Shown here: positions 1-12,736 of the stretch, piece after piece
Numbering within the stretch: the first letter of the stretch is position 1
Layout: each line of letters starts with the position of its first letter
Assembly: GCA_014218235.1 (NCBI GenBank)
Contig: CM024753.1
Location: forward strand, 183,558,348-183,622,347
Source of the DNA: Colocasia esculenta
Lineage: Eukaryota; Streptophyta; Magnoliopsida; Alismatales; Araceae
Length of the DNA stretch: 64,000 nucleotides
Reading direction: 5' to 3'
Position numbers and translations under genes: made by a program
Notes under the pieces: model-generated
Database searches by the model: none
What the model saw: the letters and a program-made list of their open reading frames with translations, nothing else
What the model was told of the DNA's origin: nothing

Positions 1-869
1 TAACCAGGTTTCAAGTCCTTTTTGCCCTTATTTGGTGGGATAGTCCGAATAAGTCTGACAGGGCATCTATATTTTGAGCCATTTTTTTTTGGGTTGTAAC
101 GTTGACATCGTCGTCTACTTGAGCTTGTTGACGCCTCTTTGTCCTACGACCACATTGCTGATTTGGCCTTGTGTTGCGCTGGCGTGACTGCCGGCAAAAC
201 TTCACTGTTGAATGATGTTGATTTCTTAGACTTGTCACCATCGTCAGCTTTCATCGCAACTTTGGCATATTGACAATGATGTCGGTCACCCGGACTTGTT
301 GACACCAACTTTATAGGTCCCTGCCCACAAAAGATGATAAGGGTTAGATCGATTAGATGACGACACATCCTGCACGTTAGGGCACAAAATTCCCATTTAA
401 GTCTATTTATTTTTTGTCTTAGGAAAACATGAAGTTCTTGTCCTTTAAAAGATCTTTTTCATATGGGGAGAGGTATGAAAAACTCGAACAATGTCCACAC
501 ACCCCATAAAAGAAGTGATATACTAACTAAAACGGGGGACTCCTTTCATTGTCCCCCCCCCCCTCTCGAAATTAGCAGAAATCACGGGAATCTCATAAAT
601 TTTGTTGGGACGTTCGTCGCCTCAGAGCCATGGTCCAGCTAGCGGTATGGCTCCCTCTTCTTTCTTTCTTTTTTTGCCATACTTTTGCATGCTATTTTTT
701 GTGTCTTTCTTTTGGCTCTTCGTCATCAGTGACCAACGTCCCGGAGGTTTAAGGATTTAGTATTTTCACATTTTTTGTCTATTTCATTGTTCTTTTGCTT
801 TTAAATGTGGGAGATTGAGTGTAGAAACTCCCTATTGTTGCAACTGCAGCATTTTGGTAGCCGAGCTCC
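1..869 (-). other. Post-pol 3' region of element A with polypurine tract
   Basis: This matches, in reverse complement, the region 27,662 to about 28,660 of element B. A G-run followed by GGACAATGAAAGGAGTC on the minus strand (C-run at 553-563) is the likely polypurine tract and mirrors the one in B near 28,077. Downstream the two copies still align past the phrase 'catcttttgtgggcaggga'. No gene is seen here; two short ORFs (11-241, 144-368) are not conserved in B. The window begins inside this segment, so the rest of the 3' LTR of A lies outside. Confidence 0.6.
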
Positions 870-3800
870 TCATTCGTCGAATAAGCTACTCGGGTCTGGT
901 TCTCGTTCATTCTCTTGCTGCTCATGACGCTGGCCGCCGAAGTGTGGGTGACACACATGGTACAACTTCAAATGTCTTCCATTGAGGGGTGGGAATTGTA
1001 CCTCACCCCGATGATTAACTAGGACATAGGCACCGCTCTCGTAGACCCTCTGCACTACGTATGGCTTAGTCCAGTTCACATTTAGCTTCCCTTTTGGGTT
1101 ACTAGCCATAACTTCTCTTTTTTTGACCATTACCAGGTCTCCTTTATTGAATTCACGACCCTTGACGAGCTTGTCGAAGACACGTGCTATGCGGGCCTGG
1201 TATACTTGAATGTTCTGTTGAGCTTGTAGTCTCTTTCCCTCCAAATCGGAGAGTTTTTCAAGTCTTCTTTCAACATTAGTCTGGTTCTCAGGAGCTAACC
1301 CATGCTGAATGGCTACCCTGAGAGATGGCACTTCAAGTTCTACCGGGACCACAGCTTCTGAATCGTACACCAGGGAGAAAGGTGAACAGCCTGTTGGTGT
1401 CTTGTAGATGGTCCGGTAGGCCCATAAGGCTTTGTACATCCTGTCCTCCCAGTCTCTTTTGTTGGCACTTACTGTTTTGGCCAGTAGGGTGCACAATGTC
1501 TTGTTAAAAGCTTCTGCTAGGCCATTGGCCTGCGGATTGTAGGGAGTGGAAATTCTCTAGTCTATTTTGTATTTGGCGGCCATTTTGGAGACCTTTTGAT
1601 TTTTGAAGTGTGTTCCATTGTCTGATATGATCCGGTATGGACTTTCGAATCTGAAGATGATGTTTCGCTGGATAAAGCGCGTCACCAACTCCCCTGTTAC
1701 TTCTCTTAATGCCACGGCTTCGGCCCATCTTGAAAAATAGTCAGTGATTGCCACGATGTACTTGCATCCCGAAGAGGAAGGTGGCAAAGGGCCTACAACA
1801 TCTGTGCCCCATTGTGCAAATGGCCAGTTTGGAATGGTCGGATGCAAGTGTATAGGAGGTCTTCTTGGTATAACTACATGTTCTTGACATTTTTGGCATG
1901 TTTTGGCAAAATTGCCACACTCTTCGAACATAGTCGGCCAATAATAGTCGAGCCTTTTAATTTCTATTTTCATTTTTGGCCCGGCCTGATGGGCGCCAGC
2001 AGTTCCTGCGTGCACCTCTTTCATGACCCTCCAAGCCTCTTCAGGTGACAAACACCTTAGCAAGATCTTTTTGTTGGCACTTGCCATAATCCTGAACAAG
2101 ACTCCACCTCTTAGCTCGTGTGAGTCCTTTGTTCTGACCAATTTAATCCTTTCTTCTCTTTGTTTTGGAAATTGCTGGTGCTCGAACCATTGTAGAAAGG
2201 GCTCTCTCCAGTCTTCTTGGTTGTTCTCTTCCACCACAGAGACTTCCTCTTGGCCGTTCTCTTCATCTTTAGACTCATTTTCTATCACGCTGGGAACTTG
2301 TCGCCGATTCATGACGACAACTTCCAGCTTCTCATCTGGTGGCACTGCCAAGGAGCTAGCCAATTTTGCTAGAGCATCTGCTTGTGCATTTCTGCTCCTG
2401 CTGATGTGCTCTATTTTTATTTGATAGAATTTTGACAGTAGTCTCTTGACTTTTCAGTGGTATGGTAGTAACTCCAGATTTTTGACGTCAAACTCATCTT
2501 GCACTTGTATGACAATCAGCATCGAGTCACCAAATACTTGCAGCACCCTGATATTCATAAAAAGGGCCACCTACAAGCCAATGATCAGGGCCTCATATTC
2601 AGCTTCATTGTTTGTGCATGGTTTGTTAATAGAGTAGGAAGTGTGCGTGACTTCTCCTTCGAGTGATTTCAGGACAATGCCTACCCCTGCTCGGACTCTT
2701 GCACTGCCATATGCAGTCGCTTCTATTCTTGAGGCCCCATCAAAGTATAGCTGCCAGGTAGCTATTTGCAACTGGTTCACTTAGAGGGTCTCATCTTCTG
2801 GTAGCTCTGTGATGAGCGGGGAATTTTCTGGCACGGGATGAGCTGTGAAGAAATCAGCTACTGCCTGCCCCTTGATTATTTTTGAGGGATGTACTTGATG
2901 TCAAATTCCATCAGTATAACAGCCCATTTTCCAATTCTTCCCCTCAACGCCGGTTGGGAGAGTATGTATTTGATGGGGTCGGCCTTGGAGATCAGCCTCA
3001 CCTCATGTGATAGCATGTAGTGTCTCATTTTCTTGGCTGCAAAAACCAAGGCTAGGCAAACTCTCTCGATTGGAGAATACCTCTCTTCTGCACCTACTAA
3101 CCTTTGACTGAGGTAGTAGAGAGCTTGTTCTTTTCCTTCCTCATTCTCTTGTGCCAGCATAGCTCCCAAAGAGTGTTCTGTGGTTGCTATGTATAAGATT
3201 AGAGGGCGGCTTTTTATTGGAGCACCCAACACTGGTGGAGTGTTCAGATATGTCTTTCGGTGGTCTAGGGTATTCTGGCACTCCTGGTTCCATTGGAAAG
3301 GGACTTCCTTCCCCATTAGCTTGTGGAAAGGCTGACATCGCCCAGATAGATTTGAGACAAACCTTCAGATGTAGGCCAGTCGCCCTTGTAGTGATCTGAG
3401 CTCAGTCTGATTATTTGGTGGTGGCATCTCTTGGATGGCCCAAGAATTTTCCGCTAGATACTCCGAATGCACACTTCATCGAGTTCATTTTTACTTCATA
3501 CTGTCTCAACCTTTCAAATATGACCCTGAGATTAGTCAGGTGGTCTTCTCTTTTTCTAGTTTTGACTACTAGATCATCAATGTAGCACTCTACCTTCTTG
3601 TAAAGCAGCTCATCAAAGATCTTCGTCATTGCTCTTTGGTTGGTAGCCCTAGCATTTTTGAGACCGAAGGGCATCCTTTTGTAGTGAAAAATCCCTTTAG
3701 GTGATCTGAAAGCAGTGTGTACTATGTCTTGTTCTGCTATCCAGATCTGGTTGTAGCCGGATAACCCATCCATGAATGACAAGGCCTCATGTCCGGTGGT

Positions 3801-6800
3801 CACATCGATCATCACTTTAGTGATTGGCACCGGAAAATCATCTTTTGGGCAAGCCTTGTTCAGATCTCGAAAATCCACATAGATGTTGATCTGTCCATTC
3901 TTTTTTTTGATGAGGACGATGTTTGCTAACCAAGTAGTATATTGGTTCTCCTTGACAAAGTCCACATCTATCAATTTATCCACTTCTGCACATACTTTGT
4001 TTATCAATTCTGGTCTCATTCTTCTAGGAGATTGCTTGACCGGCTCAATTTTTAGGTCAATTGCCAAGATGTGTTGTGCCACGTGAGGGTTGAGTCCCGG
4101 CATTTCCTTGTAGTTCCAGGCAAAACAAGCCCAGAATTCTTGTAGCAGCTGGACATACTACTGCTTCTCTTCTTCTGGGATGAGGGCACTTAAGAAGGTT
4201 GGTTTGTAATCATCCTTCGTGCCAAGGTTTACTTCCACCAACTCATCAACTGTGGCTTGACCGCCATTTTCAAGCTCTTCTGGTGCTGGTTGAAGGTCCA
4301 CAAAACCTTCTTCATCAGCTTCTGCCTCTAGCACCTCCATGTATTCTCTTTGCTGGTCTTCAGCTGGCATACTTTCTTCGGTCTCTTCTATTTGTTGGGC
4401 CTCTCGCCTTGGATTCGGTGAGATGTTTGTTGTCACTTCTTGGTCTCTTATCTCTTCTGAGCTTATAGAGATTAGCGGTGCTATCTCATCATTTTTGTTT
4501 TCTCCAACTGTTGGGAGTACTTGGGTGGCAGGGAGCTCCATGGGAGCACATGTGGGAGGCATCGTTGCCCCCTCGGGAGGTTCATCACTTGTGTCTATAG
4601 CTACTTTAGCTGTGTCTCTTTCTTCAGGGTAGTCATCATAAACCACCCCCGATGGGCTCTTCTCTATTTGGTTAGCTATGTTGATCATGCCAACGGTATA
4701 GCTTCCTCCCAATGACAAGCCGAGTCCTGGGTGCTGTGTAATTTTCAACAATTCTCTGTCCATATTCAGAGGGTACCATAGTTTTCTGAACATCTCCCTC
4801 TGACTGAGACGTTGGCAGAGAGGGATTTGTTGTCTTTCATCCAGTTTGGTGACTGTATTGGACATGTCTGAGAACCCCATGATTGGTACCAAGGGATCTC
4901 CAGTCTCTTCGGGGATTTACAATCATCATCCCTTATCATTGGCTGCTCTTTAGCCGCATAGAAGACCGTGAAGCGGCTGCATGGATGAGATATCACCATG
5001 GTTTTCAACGCCCTCACAGTTTGACAGTCTATTTCGACAGCTGGCTTTGCGAGGCCCTCTGGAACTAGAATGAGTTCTGGTTCTTCATCTTCTATTTGCA
5101 CAGTTGGACCATGTTTGCAAACTGAGGCATCACATGACTGCACATCCACCTTCTTTGTTGGTGCAGGCTCTACAGTGGCGATCCCTGGCGGTGGTGGTGG
5201 AAACCACTCATCAGCGACGAAGATCTCTTTCTCTTTGCCCTTTTGAGGGACTTGACTTTCCGAGTGCTCCAGATACAAACTGGCATCTAGGAGATGACAC
5301 TCATATAGTTCAAATGGGTGTGCATTGGCAAAAGCCCTCTGTTCCTCCCCTTCTTTGATGTATTTAATGCACTGGTACAATGTTGATGGGATTACTCCAT
5401 TTTGATGGAGCCAAGGTCGACCAAACAAAGCCTTATAGGATGTATTTACATTGATCACATGAAATTGGACCTTTGTCTTGAAGTCCCTCAAAATCAAGTC
5501 AAACTCTGCGACCCCCAGGAGAACCTTGAACTTTTGGTTGAAGCCCGCTATCCTCACATCGTGGACGGAAGTGAGGTGTACATTAAAATGATATTTCTGA
5601 TAGATCTTATATGGTAGGATGTTGACTGCTACCCCAGGATCTACCAAGATTCTGTTTAGGGGCAGCCCATTCAATTGCCCCCTCATGTACAGTGGTCTAT
5701 TGTGAGTGGTCATGGGGAGGAGCACGTCCTCCGGGGTGAATGTGATAGACTCTGCATTGGAGACGACAGCCTCTACCTGCATCTTTTCCAGGCAGGCCTC
5801 ATATTGCGTCGGAGTCTGCAAGGCTGTGATCAGCGCCTTTCTAGTCTCTTCACTCAGTGATAAAATTTCCCAAACACTAAACCGTGTAGGGATTTTATTG
5901 AGTAGCTTGATGATTCTATCTTTTGCTCTGACATCATCCAGCTTCAACTCTTCTTTGTCATTTGTGCCATTCTTGGCCTGGAATCCAATGATCAGACTGC
6001 TTTGCTTGTTGCTAGCCTTCTCTTGTACCATTGGGGGTGCAGACAGTGCTTTGGTCTTCTCTTCTGCTACCAGAAACTCAGCAAAAGACGGGACCGTGCC
6101 CCCAGCCTCTTCATTTTTATAAAGCCCCGGAGGAGGTGAAACTTGCACCCCCCGAATCTCTGGTTCTGGGATTTGATAGGAAGGCTCCCCCTGAAGATGA
6201 TATTTTGATTGGCTGGAAGAGGGCATCCCCACTTCCTTCCAGTTCTTGTTGTGAATTCAAGTCCTGAAGATCCGATTTGGTTGACGTCATTAGATGGGGA
6301 GTAGATTACTTCCTCATCGTGATGGTCAACTAATCCCAGCAAAGATGAAATGGTGTTGCATGAAAGAGACGCAACTACCTTCTTCTTCTTGGATCTTCTG
6401 TTCTTTTTCTTCCACTTTGTTGGCTCTTGCCCCTAGAATAAGTCTTCTTGAGGCTGAGGTGTCTCTTGCCCAGTAGGTGCTTCCAGCGTCAGCTTCTCGA
6501 GCTCCTCCCATGGGGCATATTCTTGTAATTGAACGGGGTGCCTTTCAGGCTGCTCGTATTCATCTAGCTCATCGATCAGCGCTTGCAAGCGTTTAAGTGA
6601 AAGGATGCCCCATCTATATAGTGGTAGAGGCATCTGCCACCTTCTATTGCCGGAGTTCCTTTGGATGACAACCCTGGGTTCTATTGAATGCCATATCGGG
6701 GTGACAATTGGCACAGGCGGCGGAGGTGTCACTCACCGAATATGTACTTTTAGAGTTGGCTTCTTATCTGATCTCTTCTTTGCCTTGTTGGATATTCTTT

Positions 6801-8332
6801 GCCAGTCCTCCTGCTCCTTAATTGGGGTGAGGATATGAATTTCATATGTTTTCTCCGTGCTGGCTTCAGAGATCTCTTCTAGCAATTGCTGATATAGAGA
6901 GATCATATTGATCGTAGCTTGCCAAGCAGCTCATGTGGCTGGGGCGGATCGACCTTGTAATCCCCCATTTGCAGCTTTCCCTTCTTAATCAGGCCCTCCA
7001 TGATATCCTTGAAAACATAACAGTCTTCTAGAGGATGCCCCAAGATCTGATGGTATGGACAATACCGGGGGTCATCCTTCTTTGTAGCCTCGTCAGGTCT
7101 CTTAGGTGTTGGGAGGGTGATTTTGTTGTATCTAATACCCCAATCAAACAGCGTCTTGGTCTTCTCCTTGGGGAAGGAATATGGCTTCCTTACTTTGTCT
7201 TGGAAAGGGATGACCTTTCTCTGTGCTTCAGTCTTGCTGTTAGAGGATCTGGCCACTGCCTTGCCCCCGTCTCTTTGCTTCTCAAAGGTTTTGAGATCTA
7301 CCACATGCACCTCTTTGCCAACTGGCTTCTTATCATTCGGTTTGCTCTTTTGTCTTGTAAATGAATTGGTGGAGTATTTCGCCTAAAAGGCTTCTATTTC
7401 CGCCACTACATTGTTTAGTTTGCCGAATGATCAGATTTCCATTCCAATCATTCTTTCCAGTAGTTCTCTCTTCATATTTTGCTTGCAGATTTGAACTGCA
7501 TCTTCTTGGTGAGGAGACATTTGCACCTCATACTAAGGTTCCTCCACGACTAGATGTAATCCAGTGCTGACTCATCATTCTTTTGCTTGGTTTCATAGAG
7601 TTCAACTATTGTGACCTCCCTCTCCGCAATGTAGAATCTTTCCCTAAATTTTTTCTGCATGTCGGTCCAGTCAGATATGGACCCTGTCGGCAGACTGGAG
7701 TACCATTCAAATGCCAGTTCTGTTAAGGAGGAGCCGAAGAATTTCAACAAGTACGACTCATCGGCTGCTAAGTCCCCCATCACATTGATGTAATATGCTA
7801 TATGTTCTTTTGGGGATCCTCGCCCGTTGAACTTGTCAAACTTCGAAGGCTTTGTGATGCCCGGGGGAAACTTCTTCATGGCATGGTGTGCAGGGTAAGG
7901 TACCCTATACAAATCAAAAGCAATGTGCTCTCTGTCACCCCGTTCGGCGAGCTTCATTTCAATCATTTGCTCCACCATTAGCTTGTTGATGGTGGTAGGG
8001 TCCACTTGCTGAGGTTAGAAGTGGGCCGGCTGATTTATTGGAGTGTTTATAATGGCCACCGGTGGTACCGGGAGTGGCTCTTGATTTTCAAATTGCTGCT
8101 CAGGAGCGTGGGCAGGCAATGGCTGTTGCATAGAATAGCCTTGTTGTGGTTGATATTGTTGTTGCGAGAGTTGCGGCTGTGAAAGCTCGTATTGGATCTG
8201 TTGGATCTGTTGATATTCTGCCCCTTCTTCTCGTAGGATGGGTACGGGCTGCAAATATGGCGTGAAAACGCGCCTATATGTGGGTTTTACAGGAAAAGCC
8301 AATTTTGGTAAAAAATAATTTTTTTGATTCAC
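870..8332 (-). pseudogene. Broken gag-pol of element A (Tat-type)
   Basis: Open pieces in order are 8,332-8,015 (Gln-rich gag N-terminus), 8,005-7,550 (gag core), 7,310-6,903 (gag with a C-X2-H-X4-H-X4-C knuckle near 7,070), 6,732-6,433, 6,342-6,067, 6,232-4,766 (protease, LVDPG near 5,640), 4,892-4,158 (linker), 4,103-3,411 (RT, YIDD near 3,575), 3,316-2,876 (RNase H), 2,780-2,571 (second RNase H, YFDGAS), 2,363-1,557 (end of second RNase H, integrase zinc finger and core) and 1,496-870 (integrase C-terminus). Breaks include a TAA near 8,013, a TAG near 7,547, a stop near 4,157, a stop near 1,557 and several frameshifts. The RT and integrase motifs remain legible, so decay is moderate. No full-length product is possible. 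Confidence 0.88.
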
Positions 8333-8637
8333 TCACTTCCAAACGGTGCCTTAGTTAATTTGTTCTAGCAATGCCCTTGTCTCCCGTTGCATCATGTCCT
8401 GGTTCTCAACTACGGCAAGTTTCATCAGGCTAAAAATATGCATGGACTGATGGACACCATGCAGCTTCTTTCTCACTGCCCCTTAAGAGTACACTTAACC
8501 TAATTAGCTTCCTCTTTGAGGGCTTCTTTCCCTGCCAAAAGGAGGGGAGGAAGCGGGAGGGTGGGGGATCCCCTCCCCTTGCCAACTTACTTACCTAAAA
8601 AAAAAAGAGAGCTTACGTCACCACCATTCTTGTGAAC

Positions 8638-11600
8638 TGTGGAAATGGATTTATGGATAATCCATCACAAATTATTTTAAAATCTTTTAAGGTCTCTTTT
8701 ATTATGTTCTCATGTGTATGGATGCATATTGCAAATTCAAGTCACGTCGAGTGCTACTCGAGCGGCGGTGATGAGAGATGAATCAACAATCGCATAGCGC
8801 AGGCGTGCCAGTCACCGAAGTGACAACATGTTTTGCCTCCGAGACTTGAAGGACTTTAGGTCTATTTGCGCACCGTTTGACTTTGTCAAACGATAGTGGA
8901 GATCGGGTCGGGACCAAGATCCCGCCATTGCCTGAGCGCAACGACGTTAATTACATCTCTCTGAGAGAGAAAACCCTTGATTAATTACAAGATTAGAAAG
9001 TCTTAAGGCCTGAGACGGAAACATCCGATAAAGGTGCAAAGTGCGTCATGAAGTTAAGCCAAAAATGGCAACAGGAAAGATGTCTATTTAATAGCATTTG
9101 ACTCATCGTGATCATTATCATCTTCATGTATAATTGTTGGATCTTTTATTCATTTATTCATTTGATATTTATAAATTAATGCCAATATGTTCTCTTTGTT
9201 TCATTTGAAACGTGATAGTCATAGTTATGTTGGTGAGTCGACAGAGTTTAGCTGAGTCGGTAGACTGTTGAGTCAGAGGAGTTGGCAGAACCTTGCTGTA
9301 ACAATGAGTCGGCTGACTGCTGAATCAGAGCATGACTGAGTTGGCAGAACCCTGCTGGGTCAGTGAGTCGGCAGAACCCTGCTGAGTCAGTGAGCTGGCA
9401 AGACCACTGAGTCAGCACATGACTGAGTTGGCTGGATCTAGCTGAATCAGTGAGTCGGAAAGACTGTTGAGTCGGCAGACTCCTTCTGAATCAGTGAGTC
9501 GGCAGACTATCGCAATGTTGCCGAATCACCTAATCAGTGTGGTTTTAAAGGCTTTTAATCGCATAAAAATGCACGAGAAAAGTTCGGTGGCACCTCCCCT
9601 TATTCATAGCAAAAGGGGAAGGTCACGGTACTCGTCCACCATGATGGAGACGACACTAAAAACGAGGTGTTTGCCATATACGGCGTTACCCAAATGACAC
9701 ACGGTACCAATTCCCGAGGTTTTCCTACGAGTGAATCGACAAGTACCGAGACCAAAAATGGATGTTCTCATCAACCGAGGCTTTCCGGCTCATCGTTCAT
9801 GTGGCTTGCCGACTCATTAGTCCAAATCTCTTCACTAGATCAGTGAGTCGGCAGCCTGTTGAATCCTTGTCGACTAACCAGCCAGAAACATTTAATGGTT
9901 TAAACTCATAGAAAATTTTGACAGCATCTCCCCCAGACTCATAAAACATGAGGGAGTTCGCGATACCCATCCACCACGGAGGAGACGGTACCAAAACAGA
10001 GTGTTTGCCACATATGGCGTCACCCAAACGGCACACAGTACCGATTCCTGAGGCATGCCTACGAGGGAACCGATGAGCACCGAGACCAAAAATAACCCGG
10101 TTGGTGATCTAATAATATTTGCATCTAGATAATCAGGCATAGATATCATATTATCTAACCCGAAGTCTCATAGATGTCTCATTTTTAGGTGAGTCAGTAG
10201 CAGACATACTTCTGCTTACGTGAGTTGGCAGCACCCATTTGTAAGGGATGACACTCAATTTGAGGGCGTACTTATGGCAAACATGCGGGATAAGTTCACA
10301 TATGAGACTGAAACAGAACCCGATCGATTCTAAACTCTTAGATGGGTCGGAATACCATGCCAACCGATTTTAAGATGTGTAAAGCTCACTGCCATAGTGA
10401 GTCGGCAGCAAGCCTTCAACATGGAAACATTGATTTGCATGTTTTTCGCCCCAGAAAATGGGATAAACATACCATACTCATGATTTTGGAACTAATTAGA
10501 TCCTATTCAAGTCCTAGATAGAGCATGGATATCATATTATCCAACTCTTTGACGTTTAGACTTGAAATCGTAGTGAGTCGGCAAGGAACATTCAAGCACA
10601 AAACTCACAAATGGTGGGGGATTTCCACTGCCAAAGGGAAAACAACACTCTCAAGAGGGGTTTGAGGTCTGTCAGTCCCAGTGTAGGGCCCAAGCAAGAT
10701 ATGGATATCGATTTACCCACTCTTGGATGCCCAAAGACTCACATGGCAGTGAGTCGGCAGCTTGCCTTCAAAGAAGGGGCAGAATGCAGCACATCAGAAA
10801 AAATGGCTCTTGTTGGGGGAAAACCAATGGGTGGTTGAATAGAAAACACATGGGGAGAGGGAACACATGTTTGTGCAACAAGAACAAACCTTAAAAAAAG
10901 GATATTCATACCACATTGCATAAAGGAAAAAGACAAACATGCTATCATGTCTCATGGAGTTCATATAATATTTAAAAGGGGCAACAAATATCCATCACAT
11001 ATCACATGGGGGGAGGGGGAAAAGACAATAAGATAAAGAGTTGTTCTGATTTGACAAGAGAGGAGAAAGGGAATAAAGAAAACATAAAAGAAAAACCAAA
11101 GAGGAAGGGGCGATGCCCCCCCTTTCCTTGAACTCTCTCCTCTCTCTCTTCCTCACCCTCCTTTCTTGTTCTCTTGGGAAGAGGGACCAACATCTTTCCT
11201 CCTTTTCCTCTTCTTCTCTTCTTCTCTTTCCCTCTTCTTCTCTTCACCTTGCAGCAAACCAGCGAACCAGCCCCTTCTCTTCTCTCTTTTTTTTCCTTCT
11301 CTCTTCTTCTCTTTTTCCGGAAACCCAGAACCGAGGACCCCTTTTGTTGGCTCTGCTCCCCCTTTTTTTTTGCTAGCCCCCTTTGCTTGCTGCGCAAGCA
11401 AGCTCTTTTTAAGAGGCTTTGGAAAGGCCTCTTCCCACTTTGCCCTTTGCCTTTTTCCCTTTTTTCTTTTGGGGACATCCGATGGTGGGCCTGTGTTTTT
11501 AGGCCTGCACATGGCCTGATTTTTGGGCTTGCATATGGCTTGGTTTTTGGGCCCCATTTGCTGTGTGTTTTGTTTTGTTTTGTTTCCTTTCTTAAGGTCC

Positions 11601-11640
11601 ACATGCACTATGATCTCTTTGCTGCCACTTTTTAGATTAA
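8638..11640 (-). repeat. 5' LTR remnant of element A
   Basis: The minus-strand end at 8,638 reads ...CCATTTCCACA, the same end as both B LTRs. The stretch 8,700-9,100 is the reverse complement of 18,160-18,480 in the B LTR, with clear but diverged identity. The body carries many copies of GTGAGTCGGCAG (for example 9,365; 9,480; 9,844; 10,399; 10,572; 10,748) and two diverged copies of a block of about 330 bp (9,590-9,775 and 9,915-10,105). The stretch 11,110-11,370 is a strongly pyrimidine-rich tract on the plus strand. Long ORFs in 11,002-11,635 come from that low complexity and are not genes. Confidence 0.7.
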
Positions 11641-12110
11641 AATAAAGTTTTGTTTAATAGAATGATGTATAGGTGGTTAATAATTTGAGTCGGGATCTTT
11701 TTAGTACAGAGGAAGATTGGACTCTAATAACCCCGAATAGCTGTGTGCCATGTGTCCTAAACCTCTTTTTAAAAATATTTTTTTTTCCCTAAAAACCTCT
11801 TCTTCATGTTAAAATGCAACCATAAAAATTAGGTAAAAAAGTGTTTTGAAAAAAGGGCACCAAAGGATTTAAACTCTTAGAATTTTGAGGTGGATGGACT
11901 AAAAATTTGAACATCATACCCTAGCACCTCTTTGAGAATAGAGACATCCAAACTTCAATTACAAACAAAGCATGATGGTTAGGAAGACTCAGCTGGGTGT
12001 TGCTCATGGGTAATAGCCTCTTAACACCTATAATTATAAGGAACAATTTAATTAGCAGCGACCATTTCATAGGACGTGAATTTTTTATCATCGCTCTAAT
12101 GAAAGTTCTT
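11641..12110. other. Spacer between elements A and B; single diverged arm of a foldback repeat
   Basis: There is no coding signal. The stretch 11,690-11,830 (a GAGTC core, then 'gaagattggactctaataa', then T-rich sequence and 'aaaatgcaaccataaaaatta') resembles one arm of the inverted repeat at 43,338-43,879 in order and spacing, suggesting a remnant of the same non-autonomous family. The rest shows no feature. Confidence 0.35.
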
Positions 12111-12387
12111 TTTTTTTTGGATAGCCCAGTGGCAAAGTCATTGGGAGCATATAATCCTATCCCGAATTCGAGACTCGGAGCCCCTACCACCCAACCCAAA
12201 ATCTCGCGCGCGAAATCTTTCGCCTAAAAACCCTCACGAGAGTGCATCAGCCATCCATTTTTTCACTCAGAAAAATCCCTTAAATGCGCCAAAGCGAGCC
12301 AAGAAGGGTTTGAGCCCTAGCCTTCGGTGTGCAACAGGGTAGCCCCATCACTGGGCTACCCCTCGAGGCACTCTAATGGAAGTTCTT
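12094..12387 (-). mobile_element. SINE-like retroposon with two opposed tRNA-like heads, plus 17-bp target-site duplication
   Basis: The insert is 12,111-12,370, flanked by CTCTAATGAAAGTTCTT (12,094-12,110) and CTCTAATGGAAGTTCTT (12,371-12,387), a 17-bp duplication with one mismatch. On the minus strand the 5' end carries TAGCCCAGTGATGG (box A-like) and then GGCTCAAACCC (box B-like), and the 3' end finishes in at least eight A's, as expected for a SINE. At the opposite end, on the plus strand, there is a second A-box-like TAGCCCAGTGGC with TTCGAGAC as box B about 40 bp later. The unit therefore looks like two tRNA-derived heads facing outward. The first head also contains a perfect 8-bp hairpin, GGTAGCCC/GGGCTACC. 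The family was not recognised by name. Confidence 0.7.
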
Positions 12388-12736
12388 TGATGTAGTGAGC
12401 ATTAGACTTTTGGTCTTATGATTCAAGAATTCTTGTTTTGGCAAATTCATATCATCCATACATAATTCTTTGTTCTACAACTGAAATTCTTGTCTTGGCT
12501 TGTTCATGATGGTCCCTCGACCTGTTTTACTAGGTGCCATGAGATTTTAAATTGAGTTACCCAATAACTTTAAACGTCTTTTTCTACATTAGGAACTTCT
12601 TATAAAGTGAAACTTTCTTGGAAATCTATCTCAGATAATTAACATTTGTATGTATAAACTTCATATTTAAATTAATTATCACACATGTCCCATATGTTTC
12701 TTCTTGTTTTGGTCTTTCGTTGTTAGATGAAATTAT
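12388..12736. other. AT-rich spacer before element B
   Basis: No ORF, repeat or conserved signal was recognised. The final bases before the shared LTR unit read TGAAATTATAAAG, which partly resembles the TGAAAAGAG after the polypurine tract at 28,090. Confidence 0.4.

Larger units (their letters stand above)
1..11640 (-). mobile_element. Decayed Ty3/gypsy Tat-lineage LTR retrotransposon, element A (partial)
   Basis: Reading on the minus strand, the order is 5' LTR remnant (about 11,640 to 8,638), gag, protease, RT, RNase H, second RNase H, integrase (8,332 to 870), then a 3' region running off the window at position 1. Its proteins match those of element B at 20-27.7 kb almost domain for domain, so both belong to one family. 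A second RNase H after the RT-linked one is the mark of the Tat clade. The sequence between the LTR end and gag is only about 300 bp, so the PBS and the upstream ORF seen in B are missing. Many stops and frameshifts make it inactive. The upper boundary near 11,640 is uncertain: homology to the B LTR simply fades there. Confidence 0.85.

Noticed and set aside
11002..11635. Several overlapping 120-200-codon frames
   Set aside because: They lie in a purine/pyrimidine-rich tract of an LTR and have no domain resemblance.
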